Source: Dama dama
Lineage: Eukaryota; Chordata; Mammalia; Artiodactyla; Cervidae
Reading direction: 5' to 3'
Length of the DNA: 64,000 bases
Assembly (NCBI RefSeq): GCF_033118175.1
Contig: NC_083685.1
Coordinates: forward strand, 124,070,501 to 124,134,500
Shown: positions 25,201 to 41,000 of the stretch, piece after piece
Layout: every line of letters starts with the position of its first letter
How positions within the stretch are numbered: position 1 is the first letter of the stretch
The notes under the pieces: generated by a model
What the model was told of the DNA's origin: nothing
The model's input: only the letters and a program-made list of their open reading frames with translations
Database searches by the model: none
Program-made: the position numbers and the translations under genes

Positions 25201-28200
25201 ATATATAATTCCATTCACATGAGATGTCTGGAATAGACAAATCTATAGAGAAAGTAGATTAGCAGTTGCCTGGAGAAAGGCAATGAAAATGTTCTAAAAT
25301 TAATTATAGGGAACAAAAAAACATACCAACCCCCCCTTTCTCCACAGTGCTTATCACTTTGACACTCTAAGTTCTGGATATTTTTTATTGCCTGTGTTCT
25401 TCCCCAAGAATATAAGCTCCATGTTTTGTTCATACGATGGACGCACAGAAAGTCTTTGAGAAGCTCCTCACACGTTACACAGCATCCACTACTGCACGAA
25501 CGGCCGGATCACTGCTGCAGGAGTAACTGGTGGTATGATCAAAGCAGAGGTGTGGTCTCAGCCTGTCCTCTTCTCCCCGCCTTCTGGTACAGAGCTCCTG
25601 AAACCCTAGGAATTTCCTCAGTGAAAGCAGTGTCTCTAGTTATCTTAACTAACCCCTTCCAACCACACCTGAGTTAATGCTGATCCCTGAGGGACTGTGG
25701 GGGTGGCTCTAGTCAAGATGGAGGCTGGTTGCCAGAAGGACCCAGTCTTGATTAGAAAGCTGGAATGTCCAGTCCCACCCCGCACCTCAGGGGAGGGGAG
25801 AGGGGCTAGAGATTGAGTCCACTGCTATGATTTAATCCACCAGGATGAGATCTGCATAAAAATCCCCACACAACAGGTTTGGGAGAGCTTCCCCTGATGA
25901 ATGCGTCACGTGTCAAGAGGGCCCCACATCCTACACTCCACGCGGATGGAAGTTCCCACACCAGCGGTCCTTCTGGGCTTTGCAAGCACCTCTTCATCTG
26001 GCTGTTCATCTGCGTCCTTTATTAATAAACTTTAACAGTAAGAACAGCACTTCCCAGGGGTGTTGTAGGAACCCTTGAATGTATAGCCAAGCTGAACAGA
26101 AGTGAAGGTGGCCTGGGGACTTGGGACTTGGACTGGCATCTGAAGTGAGGTTGGCCTTGCAGGACTGTACCCGTGAACCTGTGTGGTCTGATGCTAACTC
26201 TAGGAGTCAGTGTCAGAACTGAACTGTACTACTGGACAGACAACTGGTGTCAGAGATCCAGAGAACAAGAAATTCAGGGATTCTAATACACCTTCTCTAA
26301 GTATTTTAAGAGGAAAATCTGGGAAACATAAAGCAAAAATCTTTATGTTTTCTTACTTATGGCTTTGTCTTGAATTACTTGGCAAAAGTTTTATAATTAA
26401 GTTTTAGAACAGTGATAATAAAAGAAAAACCAGACATACCCATGTGGATAAAAATAAGCAAAGAAATAGAAATCCAAGGACAGAGAAGTGAAATATACTT
26501 AAAATTTCTATTATATCTGTAACAAACTGATTAAATGCAAAAAAACTTTTTAAACCAACCTAAAATCTCTCCAATGCCGATGAAAATGCCAGAAAGTCCA
26601 ATGAGGCTTTTCTCTTCTGTTCCAAATTTATTTATAGCGCCAATACAGGTTCCATATACACCAGAGAAGAAAGTCAATTCCAGACCTTTAGAAAAGAGTC
26701 AGATTTAAACTACAGTTGTCCTTCAGTATCTGCCATGGGTACGAAAATCCAGATACTCAAGTCCTATAATCAGCTCTCTGTATTCAAGTCTCTACATCCT
26801 TAGAGTAAACCAACTGTGGATCACAAAGCACTGGATTTTGTATTGAAAAAACACACAGTCTCCCTTTCTTGGTTTTTTCTTCATGTCCAGTAGTATTTGA
26901 GCTATGCATGTATAAAACAAAATTCACTCAGACTGAAATGTTACTCCTCTAGCAGAGTGTAACTTTACGTGATACAACTGATGAAAAGGAATTAGCCACA
27001 AGATGGTAATTGTCGCATATTTCAGATAAGAACGTACAACTCAAATAAGCAAAGACAGCCTTACTTTAAAACAGTCACTCTGCACAGAAAGGGGATGGAC
27101 AGAGGACATAATTAACATAAACTTGTAACAGGGAAACTAAAGTGCTCACTATCCTTATTAATAGCTTTCCAAGGGAACAGGAACATATGGTTGCAAGACT
27201 AATACCTACTATCTACTTTTGCTTAAAGGAAAAAGTTTTAATTAAATGTTTTCCCAGGAAAAGAAATTTTAAAAATTTGGGTAAAAAATTAGAGCGAATC
27301 AGTAGAAGACCTGATTCCTTAATGTCACAAAACCTTACCTGAATTTTGAAGATGTTTAATATTCTATTTGACTTAAAAATAAGATGTTTCTACCTATACC
27401 TATGAGGCACATAAGAGTTGAACCTTGAACAAATCGAGTGTGAACTGTGCAGGTCCCTGCAGTACTACAGGATCCACAGTTGGCTGACTGTGCAGACCAG
27501 GAAGCACAGATACAAAGGGCTGACTAAAGTCACACAAAGATTTCTGATCACAGGGGAGGTCAGCACACCTAATCCATCCCTTCACTGTTCAAGGGTCAAC
27601 TGTAAAGGCAAAAGTAATAATTGACATATTAGAGCAATTTCTGACAAGGAAACAGATTTCCTTAAGACCTAAGCCTATTCCACCTATTACCACATCACAT
27701 TATCACTGGAAGACAGAGAATTCAGCCTGTTTTATCGGAAATTATCTTAATTCATGCCCAAGCTGCACAGATTTCCTCATGGTTATTGTCTGCAGTGCTC
27801 CACGTTGTTCTGAAATCACTGCTGGAAACGAATCGAGCCTCCCGCTTTTCACGGAACTTGGGCTGGCCCTGGGATCTGTTTTCACCAACACAGGAAGGGG
27901 TCACATAACTGCTGAGACACGGAGAGTGAGGAGATCCAGCTTGCATTAGACCCCTCCAGCCGTGCAAATGAAACTACCTTGGAAGTTTCAGCCCCAGCTA
28001 TGCTATGACAGCAGCCACAGGAGACCCCGACTGAGACCATCAGAAAACCCATTTCGCTGAGACAGGTCAATGTGCAGAACCGTGAGAAAGTAACACAGTT
28101 GTTTTCAACATTTACTGTCATTATGCAGTCACAGAAAACCAACACTGTAATTAATTCTGTTACCTGTATAAGCAGTTGTAACGCTAAGAAGGAGCATCTC

Positions 28201-31200
28201 CTTGGTGACACATAACTTCAGAGACTTTTCTGTAAAAAAAAAGAAAAAGAATTTAGGAGTACTTAACTAGATTCAGTTAATCAACTGAACAAAAATTCTA
28301 AAATATTCATTCAACCAATTCATTATACTCGTTGTCAATAATGCCAGTAAACAGACACACTAGGACACAGGTTAATGATTCAGATTAAAATGCTTAACAT
28401 ATGAACGAAACCTGTCCTGTAAATAAAATGTTGATTTCAACTGTTTAAATATATTCCGGAGTTGTGTTTTCTCTAACACCTTCTCCAGCTCTCATGAAAA
28501 CAAATAAAACAGAGAAAAGAAACAGAACCAAACAACTGACTATTCCAACAGACTTGATTAAAGGTTAGGGAGTCAACAGTTGGCAAAGTGCCAACTTCCC
28601 CCAAGCAACTGTCCCAGGGCAGCTTTAAGGCTGGATTCAAGATCAGAATCAGCCCAGAGCTTGTTGACCACCCCAAGCTGGGATACCACCACTTCCTGAG
28701 ATTCTCAGTCTCTGGATCTGAGGACTGAAACCTTAGTTCTGCCCATTTGTTTCTGATCCCTTTAATTTTTAATTTTTGTTGTTTAACTTAGTTGAAATCT
28801 ACAGTGGAAAATGCATTTCTAAAAGTTGCACATTTTAACTGTCTTTGAACCTGCTCACATTTCATAATTTAAGGCCACTTATCTAGGATCCTAAACTAAT
28901 GGCAGATTGAGATTTCAGCTCCTACTCAGTGAATGACTAGGAAACTCACATCGGTCACAGACACTCTGTCCTGAATATCTCCATATACAAAAGAGGATAG
29001 CTTTTTTCTTGAATTTCACTAAAATAAAGTGAGACTAAAATCAGTAAGATATTTTCACCAATCATATTCATATCCTTCCAGAAAAAAAATACATGATTAA
29101 TAAAGTTTAAAACAACATTTTTAATTAGAAAAATCACATTAGCAAAGCACATTTGCTTTTGAGTAATCAGAAGATTTAGCTAACAAAAGGAAATTTTAAA
29201 ACATAACCTAAAAACAAAAATAATCTAGTATGATCCTATATGGTGAATTCATGTCCTCATACATTTGTCCAAACCTATAAAATGTACACCACCAAGAGGG
29301 AACCCTAATGTAAACAATAGACTCTAGGCAAAGATGATGAGCCACTGTACGTTCATCAGTTGTTAACAAAAGTACCACAGTGATGGAGCGGGGCAACGAT
29401 CACGGGCAAGGTTATGCATGGGTGAGGACAGGACATATATGGGAAATCTCTGTATACTGCCAATTTTTCTGTGAACCCAGAACTTCTCAAAAAAAAAAAA
29501 AAAAAAAAACAACCAAAAACCTAATGTAATTTATTTAAGGAAATCGACAAACTCATCCTAAAATTCATATGCAAATTCAAGGGACTGATAATAGCCAAAA
29601 TAATCTTGAAAAAGAACAAAGATGAAGACTCAAAATTTACAATAATCAACACAGCATGGTACTGGCATAAGAACAGGCATGTTGAGAAATAAACTCCTAC
29701 ATTCACAGTCAACTGTTTTCAACAAGGGTGCCAACACAATTCCAAGGGAGAAAAAATAGTATTTCCAGCAAATGGTGCTAGAATGACTGATCTCGTGCAA
29801 ATGAATGAAGCTGGAGTCCTACATCACAACATCCATAACACTTGACTCAAAATGGATCACAGAACAAAATGTAAAAGCCAAAACTGTAAAACTCTTACAA
29901 AAAAATTCAGGAATAAATCTTTGTGACTTGGAGTCTTCCTAGGACACCAAAAGCACACACAACAGAAGATAAAGTAGATAAATCAGGCTTCATCAAAAAT
30001 TTAAAAATTCTATGATTCAAAAGATACCAAGAAAATGAGAAAAATCAACCTACAGAATGGAAGAAAATATTTGTAAATTATATATAAGGGACTTTCATCT
30101 AGAATATATAAAGACCTCTTACAATTCAATAATAAAAACACAAGGAATTCCCTGGCAGTTCACTGGTTAGGACTCAGCACTTTCACTGCTGAGGGCTGGG
30201 GTTCAATCCCAGGGTCAGGGAACAAGTCATATGGTGAGGCCAAAATAATAATAATAACAATAATACAAATAAACCAATTAAAAAATGAGCAAAAGACCTG
30301 AGCAGAAATTTCTCCAAAGAGGAGATGCAATGCCTATAAGCATATGAAAATATGCTCAACATCTTAGATATTGGGGAAATGCAAATCAAAGCCACAAAAA
30401 ACCACTTTATACTTAGTCACTCAGTCGTGTCCAACTGTTGTGACCCTGGGGACTGTAACCCACCAGGCTCCTCTGTCCATGGAATTCTCCAGGCAAGAAT
30501 ATTGGAGTGGGTTGCCATTTCCTTCTCCAGGTTATCTTCTTGACCCAGGAATCGAAGCCAGGTCGCCCACATTGCAGACAGATTCTTTATCATCTGAACC
30601 ATCAGGGGCTAATAGGATAGCTATAATCAAAAAGATAACTCTAGAAAGTGGAGAAATTGGAACCTTCGTACATTGCTGGTGGGAATGTAAAATGGTACAG
30701 CCACTTTGAAAAACAACCTGGTAGTTCCTAAAAGATTTAACATAGAGATACCACAGAGCCCAGCAAGCCCACTACTCCTGGGTATACATCCAAGAAACCT
30801 GAAAACAAATGTCCACACAAAAACTTATGCTAAAAAACAAACAAACAAAAAAAACTATGCTAAGAATCCCATCACAGAAGACCACAAGTCCTGTGATTCC
30901 ATTTATACAAAATGTCCAGTATCAGCAAATCTGTAGATAGAAAGTAGATTACTGGATAACTAGGGCTGGGGTTGGGGTTGGGAGAGGAAATGGAAAGTGG
31001 TTACTAATGGGAAGAAAACGGAACTCACTGCTGATGGTTGTAGAGATTCTTTTGGGGGTGATAATTAGGTTCTAAATTTTTTTTTTTTTTAAATTTTGGC
31101 CACATGTATACTGAATCCTAACCACTAGACCAGGTAACTACCTGAATAGGTTCTAAAATTGATTGTGGTGATATCTGCACAACTTTCTGAATATACTAAA

Positions 31201-34200
31201 AACCACTGAATTATATACTTATATGTCGGTGAGCTGTATACTATGTGAATTACATCTCAATAAAGTTATTCTATTAAAGAAAATAACCATAATCTAACAC
31301 CTTAATGAGTCTCCTCTCAGGCTTTATGCTTTTTAAAATTTAAAAAGAAATTTCACTACTTATTCTGTTTTACAATTTATTTTCATATAACAAAGCAAAC
31401 ATTTTATAACATTTGTAGTACTCACTTTAATGGCTACAGTAATCTATTGGATAGCTGCTTTGTAGTTGAATATTTAAAGTATTCTATTTCTCACTAATAT
31501 AAATAGTAACTAAATCTTGGGAAAAATTCTTTATTATTTCCTGAGGATAATCCTATTAGTGGAATTGTTGGAGTAAAGGGATAAATATTTTTAAGGCTTT
31601 TGATTCTTACTGATAAATCAATCTTCAGAAAGTAATACAAGGACTATATTTTTAACAATGTGGTCTTATGCATTTAAGTACCTATAGCCTATATATTGAG
31701 AATTATTTATGTTCAGAAATTTAATAGAAAACTTAATTTGCATTTCTTATAGTTTTTAATAACTTTCCTTTGTTTATAACTTTTTTCTACTGGAGTATTT
31801 ATGCCTTTCTTCAGTTCAGTTGCTCAGTTGTGTCTGACTCTTTGTGACCCTATGGACTGCAGCACATCAGGCTTCCCTGTCCATCACCAACTCCCAGAGC
31901 TTGCTCAAACTCAAGTCCATCAAGTCAGTGATGCCATCCAACCATCTCATCCTCTGTCACCCCCTTCTTCTCCTGCCTTCAATCTTTCCCAGCATCAGGG
32001 TCTTTTCCAATGAGTCAGTTCTTTGCATGATGTGGCCAAAGTATCGGAGTTTCACCTTCAGCATCAGTCCTTCCAGTGAATATTCAGAACTGTTTTCGAT
32101 TAAGACTGACTGGTTTGATCTCCTTGCAGTCCAAGGGACTCTCAAGAGTCTTCTCTCCAACACCACAGTTCTAATGCATTCCTTTCTTATTGGTTCATAA
32201 CCCTTTATCATATACTGTAAATACTGTCCCTGCCATTTTAATTTCATTTGGTTGTGAGAGATTGAAATTTTATATTTTAGGTAAAAAAGAGCATACTTTT
32301 CCCTTACTGTTTGATAGATCTGTGAAAGGCTTTCCTCTACCAAATTAATTTCTTACAGTTACTAGTATGGTTTCATTTTTACATCTAATCTACATGGAAT
32401 TTTAGTATAAGATGGGAAGTATGAGTTCACACTTTCCCATGCAGCCAGCTGTCTGGCCTTGTTTTAAGACTCTTTTAGAGTATTCCACATTCCTTTATGA
32501 ACACAGACCTGGGTCTAGCTTCAGTTCCAGTGCTGTCTGTATTCCAGTGTTTTCAAATGAATTCATAATAGGTTTTGATATTTACTAGGGACAGTTCTTT
32601 TAAAAAATTCTGTTGGCTATTGACAGATGTTTATTCTTCCAGAGGAACCTTTTATCAGGACCAAAAAAATAAATTTAAAAATCCTCATTGAAATTTTCTA
32701 GAATTGCATTAATATATACATTGAGCTGAGGAACTTAAGTGCCTTTAAATAAGCAAGAATCCCTTCTGCACAATACCTACTACAGCATCAACTAAAGGAA
32801 TATCATGATTAAATAATAAATGAAACACTGGCTCACAAGCAAATTAAAGCCTGGACATTCTTTTCCCTTTCTCTTTTGCCTTCGGCTTCATTGCCACCTC
32901 CTAACTTCACATTGCTCCCCAAATGCCAGGAACCATTGCCTAAATTTAAATTTTCTTGCCCTATAGCACTTATATGCCTTATCTTTTTTAGCTGCTGCCT
33001 TCTTTCTCCTCATTCAAACCTGACAGCCCAATATCCTATTACTACCAAACCCTACACTAGGTAACCAACCAGCTCCGTGATAAAAAGCTTGAGGCCCTCA
33101 CTGCGTTAGTGTCTCCTTTTACAGAGAAGTTGAGGCAAAGCTGGTACAACTATCTAGAAAGTACATCCTGAATCTGGTTAATATTAAGAGACACCCAGAG
33201 GGGTGTTCAGAGCATAGAGGTTGCATCAAGTCTCACTGAAGCTGGATGAACCAGCCCATATGCCTAAAGGTCATCACCCTCCCTTTGCCTGACTTCATGT
33301 TCACCAAAAAAGCCAACATGTCTTTCTAGGCCTCTCATAACAAGAAGGAAATTCCTTATTTGACCTTGAGTAAATAATTTTGCCAAGCCTCAGTTTTCTT
33401 TTCTATAAAATGGAGATAATGATACATATGTATTATATGATACTCACAGATTTGTCATGAGAATGAAATAAAACACATCAAGAGGTTTAGCAAGGAAGAT
33501 CCCTCAACAGATGAGGGTGATTGGTCTTACACGTTACTGGGTCACCCGAGCCTTTGCTCTGTTCTAAGGAGTGACAAGCAATGTCTGAAGAAATGGTCTG
33601 TGTCCTCACTTCCTCGTATAAACTCCTAAACCTCTGCCTCCTCCTCCTCGGGCCTCCCTCACACACGCACTCAGGTAGGGCACTGCATTATTCTCCATCC
33701 CTCACAGGCCTGTTAGAGATACTTATTGAGAAGACTAGCGGATTTCAGAGCAGCACACCTAGAAACGTGAAAATACTGGGGTACTGTCAATGCAAAGCTA
33801 CCAGAGAAAGGGGGAAAGTTGTTCCTGAACAGTTCCTGCACTTCAGATACAGAGAATACTTACTAAATGCATCTACTGCCTTTGTCATGTTGTTCTGGGG
33901 AGACCTGAAAAGATAAAAAGAAAAAAGTTTTTCCCCAGAAAATTGAAAAAGAGAACAAACAAAAAAACTATCACATTCTCATTTAAGTCTGTAAAAGCTC
34001 TGTTCCCTGTGTGGTCTGGTAAACACTTCAGTGGCCTCAATGCGCCCTGCTCCAAAGTGCCCTTGCTTCAGAGACTGTGGGTAAAGTGCTCCTTGGGTGG
34101 CTCTTTACTAACCACACAACATGATTCTCTCACATTAAATTTATGGCACAGAGTCATGCATGTCTTTCTCAGAAATGGTACTGCTCTGCACGCTCTACAG

Positions 34201-35012
34201 CCTGTCAAGAAAAGCCCAAGCAGCTCAATGAAAAGCCCCAGCCACAAGCAGAGAAAGCCCGCAAGCTGCACAAAGACCCAGCGCAGACAGAAAAAAGGGA
34301 AAAAATTTTAAAAGGAAAGAAAGAAACAATACTTCAGGCAGGACAAAATTCTCCTCTACCCTGCTGTTTCTAAACTGTAAAAGCAAATCGTGAGGGCCCA
34401 ATTTTTCCACCACTCCAACTACGTAAAAAATTACTCTGTGGTTCTTCAGTGTTAAAAGCAACACCATCATCGGCTATGTGGGTTTGGGTGCAGTATCACC
34501 GACTGGTTAAAAACGTGGGCTTCGAGGCGGAGTCTTAATTTGCCACTTATTAGTTCTGTGGTTTCAGACAAGTGACTCCACTTCTCTTTCCCTTTCTCAT
34601 TTGTAAAACAGGGACACTATCACTTACCCGTGAGAAGGAAAGGAGATACAGTGGCTTAAGGGTAAGTGTCTGCAGGTTGTGGTAAGAAAGTCTGTAAGAA
34701 ATCACACTTCTTATCCTATCAGCCAAGTCTACTCCTAGATCTTGAAAAGATATCATTTACAAACAAACAAACCTAAGAAAAAACCTAAAGGAGATCAGTT
34801 GACTTAAATTACTGACACAAAAAAGGTAATATGTTTTAACCAATAGGAAAACATTCTCCCCCACCATAAAAACTCATGCCTGAGGGAGGCTCAAGAGGGA
34901 GGGGATAAATGTATACCTATGGCCGATTCATGCTGATGTATGACAGAAACCAACACAACTATAGTTGTAAAGGATAGTTGTAAAGCAACTATCCTTCAAT
35001 TAAAAATAAATT

Positions 35013-35047
<35 letters not shown>

Positions 35048-38000
35048 CATGCCATCCCTGGAAGCAAATACTCTGTAGTCTCCATTTAATGATAGCACCC
35101 TCACCTTGTATTTGGATAATATCGGGTGGTGGTGGTGGTGTTTTAGCCATTCAGTCGTGTCCAACTCTTTGTGACCCCGTGGACTGTAGCCTGCCAGGCT
35201 CCTCTGTGATTTCTCAGGCAAGAACACTGGAGCAGGTTGCCATTGCCTTCTCCAGGGGATCATCCCAACCAAGGGACTGAACCTGCTCCTCCTGCTTGGC
35301 ATGTGGCTTCATTACCACAGAGCCACCAGGGTGGATATACCATTTCACACTCCAGGCCCCAAATTAAGTAGGAACTGATTTGTACGCTATAGGCTATTAT
35401 TAAAATATAATCAACTCAGCTAGTACTCAGCTGTAAATCATTCAAAGTGGACTCCACTTTACGGAATCCTTTAAAATCAGATCCTACGTATTTCCTTAGT
35501 GCCTTCTGATCACACCAAGAATAAAATCCCAACTCCCGCCATATCCTTATGTAATCATCTCTCTGTCTGCTGCGGGTACTCCTACTTGCACTGTGCACAT
35601 CCCGCGGGCCCGCCAACAGACACCACACTCCCTTCCACACCTGGCCTTTGTTGCAATAGATATCAGCTGATCTTCACACCTTCTCACACCATCCAGCTGT
35701 CTGCAAGCTCCCCCCTCTCACTGTCTGATAGAACTCATTCTGTTGTTTTCTTAACATGCATGGTGACTACCAGCCCCTCTCCAATTAAGTTGCATAAGAA
35801 GAGGGACTTCTCTGTCTTGCTCATTACTTCTTCCCCACCCTTTGGAAGACGGCTGGTGCATGCATGGTGCTTTTTATAAAATAAAGACATAGAAGTTTCA
35901 AGACTGGGAAGACAATTCAGGAGAAGAGAAAGATCTACAAGACGGAGCAGAACCACTCAGCACTGCACCTTATGACAGTTACATGATTCCTTGTCTAGCA
36001 GCGAAGTTCCCTGAACACAGGGATGGATTGTATTTGTCTTCACAGCCCCTAACATTTGCTGAATGAATGTTTAGTTTTTGTTAAGTTTGTGTCATTCATC
36101 TTTGGAGACCTCTTCTCCAACATCCATTGGTTTATGCTTTTAAAAATATGTGATATATATATGTATGTATACTCAAATAAACACCTCTCTTTTGCTTGGA
36201 ACAGTGCAAATTCTGAATGCTTAATGATCCTGTGACTGGAGAATTTTAGGCCCTTTTGGGGCTTTAAAAAGGCAGCACAGAAAGTTCAATGCAAAATTTT
36301 TAACAACAGATAAAATTCTAGGAGACAAGCTTCATAATTTATCAATTCACATAGCACAAGAGTGGTAAAGACTTCTTATTCCCCTTTCTTCAAATCTAGA
36401 TGATGACCTGCAGAGAAATCACCTGCAAGGTTTTAGATAGTTTTACTTACAACTTAAAACAGGCCCCTGCTTTCAGTGGCAGGGCCTGGGAAAGGGGCAG
36501 AAGGCGCCATGTCTGGCCTTGAAGGTGGCAAGCAGCAGCTGCTGAAGCAGCCCAAGAACCAGGCCGAGGGGATGGATGAGGAAGATAAGACATTCAAACA
36601 GAAACAGAAAGAAGAGGTCTTGGGGAATGGCCCCCTGGCTACAAGTGGAATTAAGAAATCTGTTAAAAAGCAAGCTGTTCCTTGTGCCTGAGGAAATAAA
36701 GGCCCTTAATTCCATTCCTTTTTAAACTTCTGGATTTCCAGCCACGACATCTGTTGCCACCCATAGCTAGAATGAAGTGCTGTTTTAGAGCCTGCTGTAC
36801 ATTTAAAAATAAACTTTTGTAAAAAAAATAATAATAATAACATGGGACTTCCCTGGTGGTCCAGTAGCTAAGACTCTATGCCCTCAACGCAGAGGGCCTG
36901 GTCAGGAACTAGATCCCACATGTCACAACTAAAGAACTCACATGCCGCAACTACAAAACCCTGCATGCCGCAGCTAAGAGCTCACGCACTGCAACTAAGA
37001 CCCAGCACAGCCAAATACATAAGAAATATGCTCAAGGTTATTCATAATATTTAGAAAAACAGGACTTTGTACTCATTTCCCTGCAGGGATTATGTCAGTG
37101 GAAACTACCATCACAGGTTAGTGCAAAATCCAGAGCATGGGGGTAACTACGGTTCATCTATGATGACTGTTGGTGGCCTTGCCACTTACTTGTACCACAT
37201 GATAGGAAAATTTTAAGCCTGGATCCAAGAAAGTGACTGAGGACTATTTTCTACTTAACTTTATGAGCCCATATCCTCACACGTTAAAACACAGAAAATG
37301 TCTGCTGAACTGAAGGAGGAAATTGAGGCCTAGAGAAAGTCAGGGGAACATTGCTACCGTCCAGGGTCACGCAGGAAGTGACGTGGGATGAGACTAAAAT
37401 CCCTCCACAACCCTTTTAGCTACCTCCCCCACCTCTGTCTATCTTCCTTTCCCTTCTTCCTCCCTGACAGCTCCTCTTTATCTTCTTTCTCTGCTTATTT
37501 GCTTTAAAATTTTCCCCTCACGTCTGCCCAATACTGGATATCAGTTAGGGCTATAACAGGTTTGTAATTTCTAGACTGTATCTATTCAAAATATAGTTTA
37601 AAATAGAAAGGAACGTTTCCAACTTCTTACTCGTTGATGTCCAAGTCCTGGTCATCAGAAGATTCATCTTCTCCCAGGACATTTTCAGAATCTGGTTTCC
37701 GAATGAGAAAGAAAAGTACTGTCCCCACAAGGCTAATCACCGTTAGGGCAATAAACACTGTTCTTCGGTCACTCTCTAGGGAGAAAAAAGAAGATGAAAG
37801 TAGATAGCATTAGCCACACAATTCCAGAGTCAGTATCATGTTCGGTATTTTGTTTATAACTATTCACATACATTATTACTAATTTTACTTTACTGCATCA
37901 GTAAAATCCTAGGACAAAGAGATAAATAGGATACATCTACCTCTGTCTTTCAGTTAGAGAAATACTAATAAGTCAAAAGAAAAACAGCATAAGAACTTAA

Positions 38001-41000
38001 TCATATTCTTTTAATCAGAGTATAGACAAAACAACTGAATTAAAAACTCTCTTGACAACTGATTAGTCTACCCACACATACACAACCTTCTCCCACACTT
38101 TGAGATGCTACTTGAAGTGCAGTCATAAGCTGTAAATCCTAGCATAATAATATAATCCAAGGGAAGATATTAAAAGCAAAACTCTGAGAGGACTTAGAGT
38201 ACCAACATTCACTAGAACAATCTGAACCAAGCATACTGGGAATTTTCATGGAACTGTTATTTTGCTTTGAACATATCTGAATAAAACACAGTGAATAAAA
38301 CAAACCTGATATCTGAGTTTTCCCTTGCCAAGCAAAATATATGTAGAGATTTCCAAAGAACAAGCTGGGGGAAGAAAAGGAAGGAGAGGATGTTGGGAAG
38401 TTATTTTCACATTTATGGGCTTTAAAATAATTTTTCCATTCCTTGTTTAAAAAAAGAGAGAGAGAGAGGCCTAAAGAAGTTATCTACCTGCCCTAAGTCA
38501 TTTAAAAGTATCGACTTCACCCTTTTTCTGAAAAACTCAACTGACCCAGAGGGAACTTAGTCTCCTTCCACATGACAGCAACCTGATTCAGAACCGGCCT
38601 CCAAAGACCTGACTCACTGAAACATGTGATTTATTGGAGTCTGGAAATGACACCCAGGAAACAAGTTTACTCTACCTCTAAAATTCTGTATTTTAAAGAA
38701 TTGGTGAAAAGATCAATGATTTAGTTAACTGCATCTAATCAAATACTTTATTTAGCACTTTCCTAGGGAAAAAAATCAGGCTTCCCTGATGGCTCAGTGG
38801 TAAAGAATCCACCTGCCAATGCAGGAGACGCAGATTTGATCCCTGGGTTGGGAAGATCCCTGGAGAAGGAAACGGTAACCCACTCCTTTGTTGTATTCTT
38901 GCCTGGGAAATCCCAGTGACAGAGGAGACTGGCAGGGCTACAGTCCTTGGGGTCACAAGAGTCAGACAGGATTGAGCCGACTAAACAGCAACTGGGAAGA
39001 AATCATTCACTTACACTCCAGTTTCTTAATATACAACCCCTTAAAATAATATTCATATTTGTTAAGCCTTCAGTTCAGTTTAGTTGCTCAGTCATGTCCA
39101 ACTCTTTGCGACCCCATGGACTGCAGCATGCCAGGCTTCCCTGTCCATCACCAACTCCTGGAGCTTACTCAAACTCATGTCCATCGAGTCAGTGATGCCA
39201 TCCAACGATCTCATCCTCTGTTGTCCCCTTCTCCTCCCACCTTCCATCTTTCCCAGCATCAGGGTCTTTTCCAGTGAGTCAGTTCACTGCATCAGGTGGC
39301 CAAAGTATTAGAGTTTCAGCTTCAGTATCAGTCCTTCCAATGAATATTCAGGACTGATTTCCTTTAGGATGGACTGGTTGGATCTCCTCGCATGCAGTCC
39401 AAGGGACTCTCAAGAGTCTTTTCCAACACAATTCAAAAACATCAATTCTTTGGCACTCAGCTTTCTTTACAGTTCAACTCTCACATTCATACATGACTAC
39501 TGGAAAAACCATAGCTTTGACTAGATGAACCTTTGTTGGCAAAGTAACATTTCTGCTTTTTAATATGCTGTCTAGGTTGGTCATAGCTTTTTTCCCAAGG
39601 AGCAAGCGTCTTTTCATTTCATGGCTGCAGTCACCATCTGCAGTGATTTTGGAGACCAAGAAAATAAAGTTTCTGATTCCACTGTTTCCCCATCTATTTG
39701 CCATGCAGTGATGGGACCGGATGCCGTGATCTTAGTTTTCTGAATGTTGAGTTTTAAGCCAACTTTTTCATTCTCCTCTTTCACTTTCATTAAGACACTC
39801 TTCAGTTCTTCTTCACTTTCTGCCATAAAGGTGGTGTCATCTGCATATCTGAGGTTATTGATATTTCTCCCGGCAATCTTGATTCTAGCTTGTGCTTCAT
39901 CCAGTCCAGGATTTCTCTGCATATAAGTTAAATAAGCAGGGTGACAGTATGTAGCCTTGACATACTCCTTTCCCGATTTGGAACCAGTCTGTTGTTCCAT
40001 GTCCAGTTCTAACTGTTGCTTCTTGACCTACATACAGATTTCTCAGGAGGCAGGTCAGGTGGTCTGGTATTCCCATCTCATTAAGAATTTTCCACAGTTT
40101 GTTGTGATCCACACAAAGGCTTTGGCATAGTCAATAAAGCAGAAATAGATGTTTTTCTGGTACTCTCTTGCTTTTTTGATGATCCAACAGATGCTGGCAA
40201 TTTGATCTCTGGTTCCTCTGCCTTTTCTAAATCCAGCTTGAACATCTGGAAGTTCATGGTTGACATACTGTTGAAGCCTGGCTTGGAGAATTTTGAGCAT
40301 TACTTTGCTACTGTGTGAAATAGGTGCTGGTAATGCTTCCTAAGGTCCACTTGACTTGCATTCCAGGATGTCTGACTCTAGGTGAGTGATCACACACCAT
40401 CGTGGTTATCTGGGTCATGAAGATCTTTTTTGTATTGTCCTTCTGTTTATTCTTGCCACCTCTTCTTAATATTTTCTGCTTCTGTTAGGTCCATACCATT
40501 TATGTCCTTTATTGTGCCCATCTCTGCATGAAATGTTCCCTTGGCATCTCTAATTTTCTAGTCTTTCCCATTCTATTGTTTTCTTCTATTTCTTTGCACT
40601 GATCACTGAGGAAGGCTTTCTTATCTCTCCTTGGTAGTCTCTGGAACTCTGCATTCAAATGGCTATATCTTTCCTTTTCTCCTTTGCCTTTAGCTTCCCT
40701 TCTTTTCTCAGCTATTTGTAAGGCCTCCTCAGACAACCATTTTGCCTTTTTGCATTTCTTTTTTTGCTAAGCCTTACCAAAGCCAAAATTTTAGGCATTT
40801 AGGATATGAGGGTAAATCCTCAGGACAGATTCCATGACAGAATGCCTGTTGTTGCTTTTTACTGAGGAAATATATAACATACTGTATCCTTCAGTGTCCA
40901 TAGAGTTAGTCTATGAAAAATTTAATTGTTAACAGCTGTCAAGTAGCATAACTGGGTGGGAAGGACATGGCCTTTGGAATCCACATGATTGGATAAGTTA

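Larger units (their letters stand above)
29520..31275 (+). mobile_element. L1 ORF2/3'UTR remnant
   Basis: Decayed L1 ORF2 end and 3'UTR text (..CTGGCATAAGAACAGGCA.., ..CATTGCTGGTGGGAATGTAA..) runs through MFSD11 intron 8, interrupted by a CHR SINE and a Bov-tA SINE. No intact frame remains. Confidence 0.75.

Noticed and set aside
33943..34311. 122-codon plus frame in MFSD11 intron 7
   Set aside because: Lys-rich end from A-rich DNA, no family resemblance, antisense to MFSD11, no splice context.
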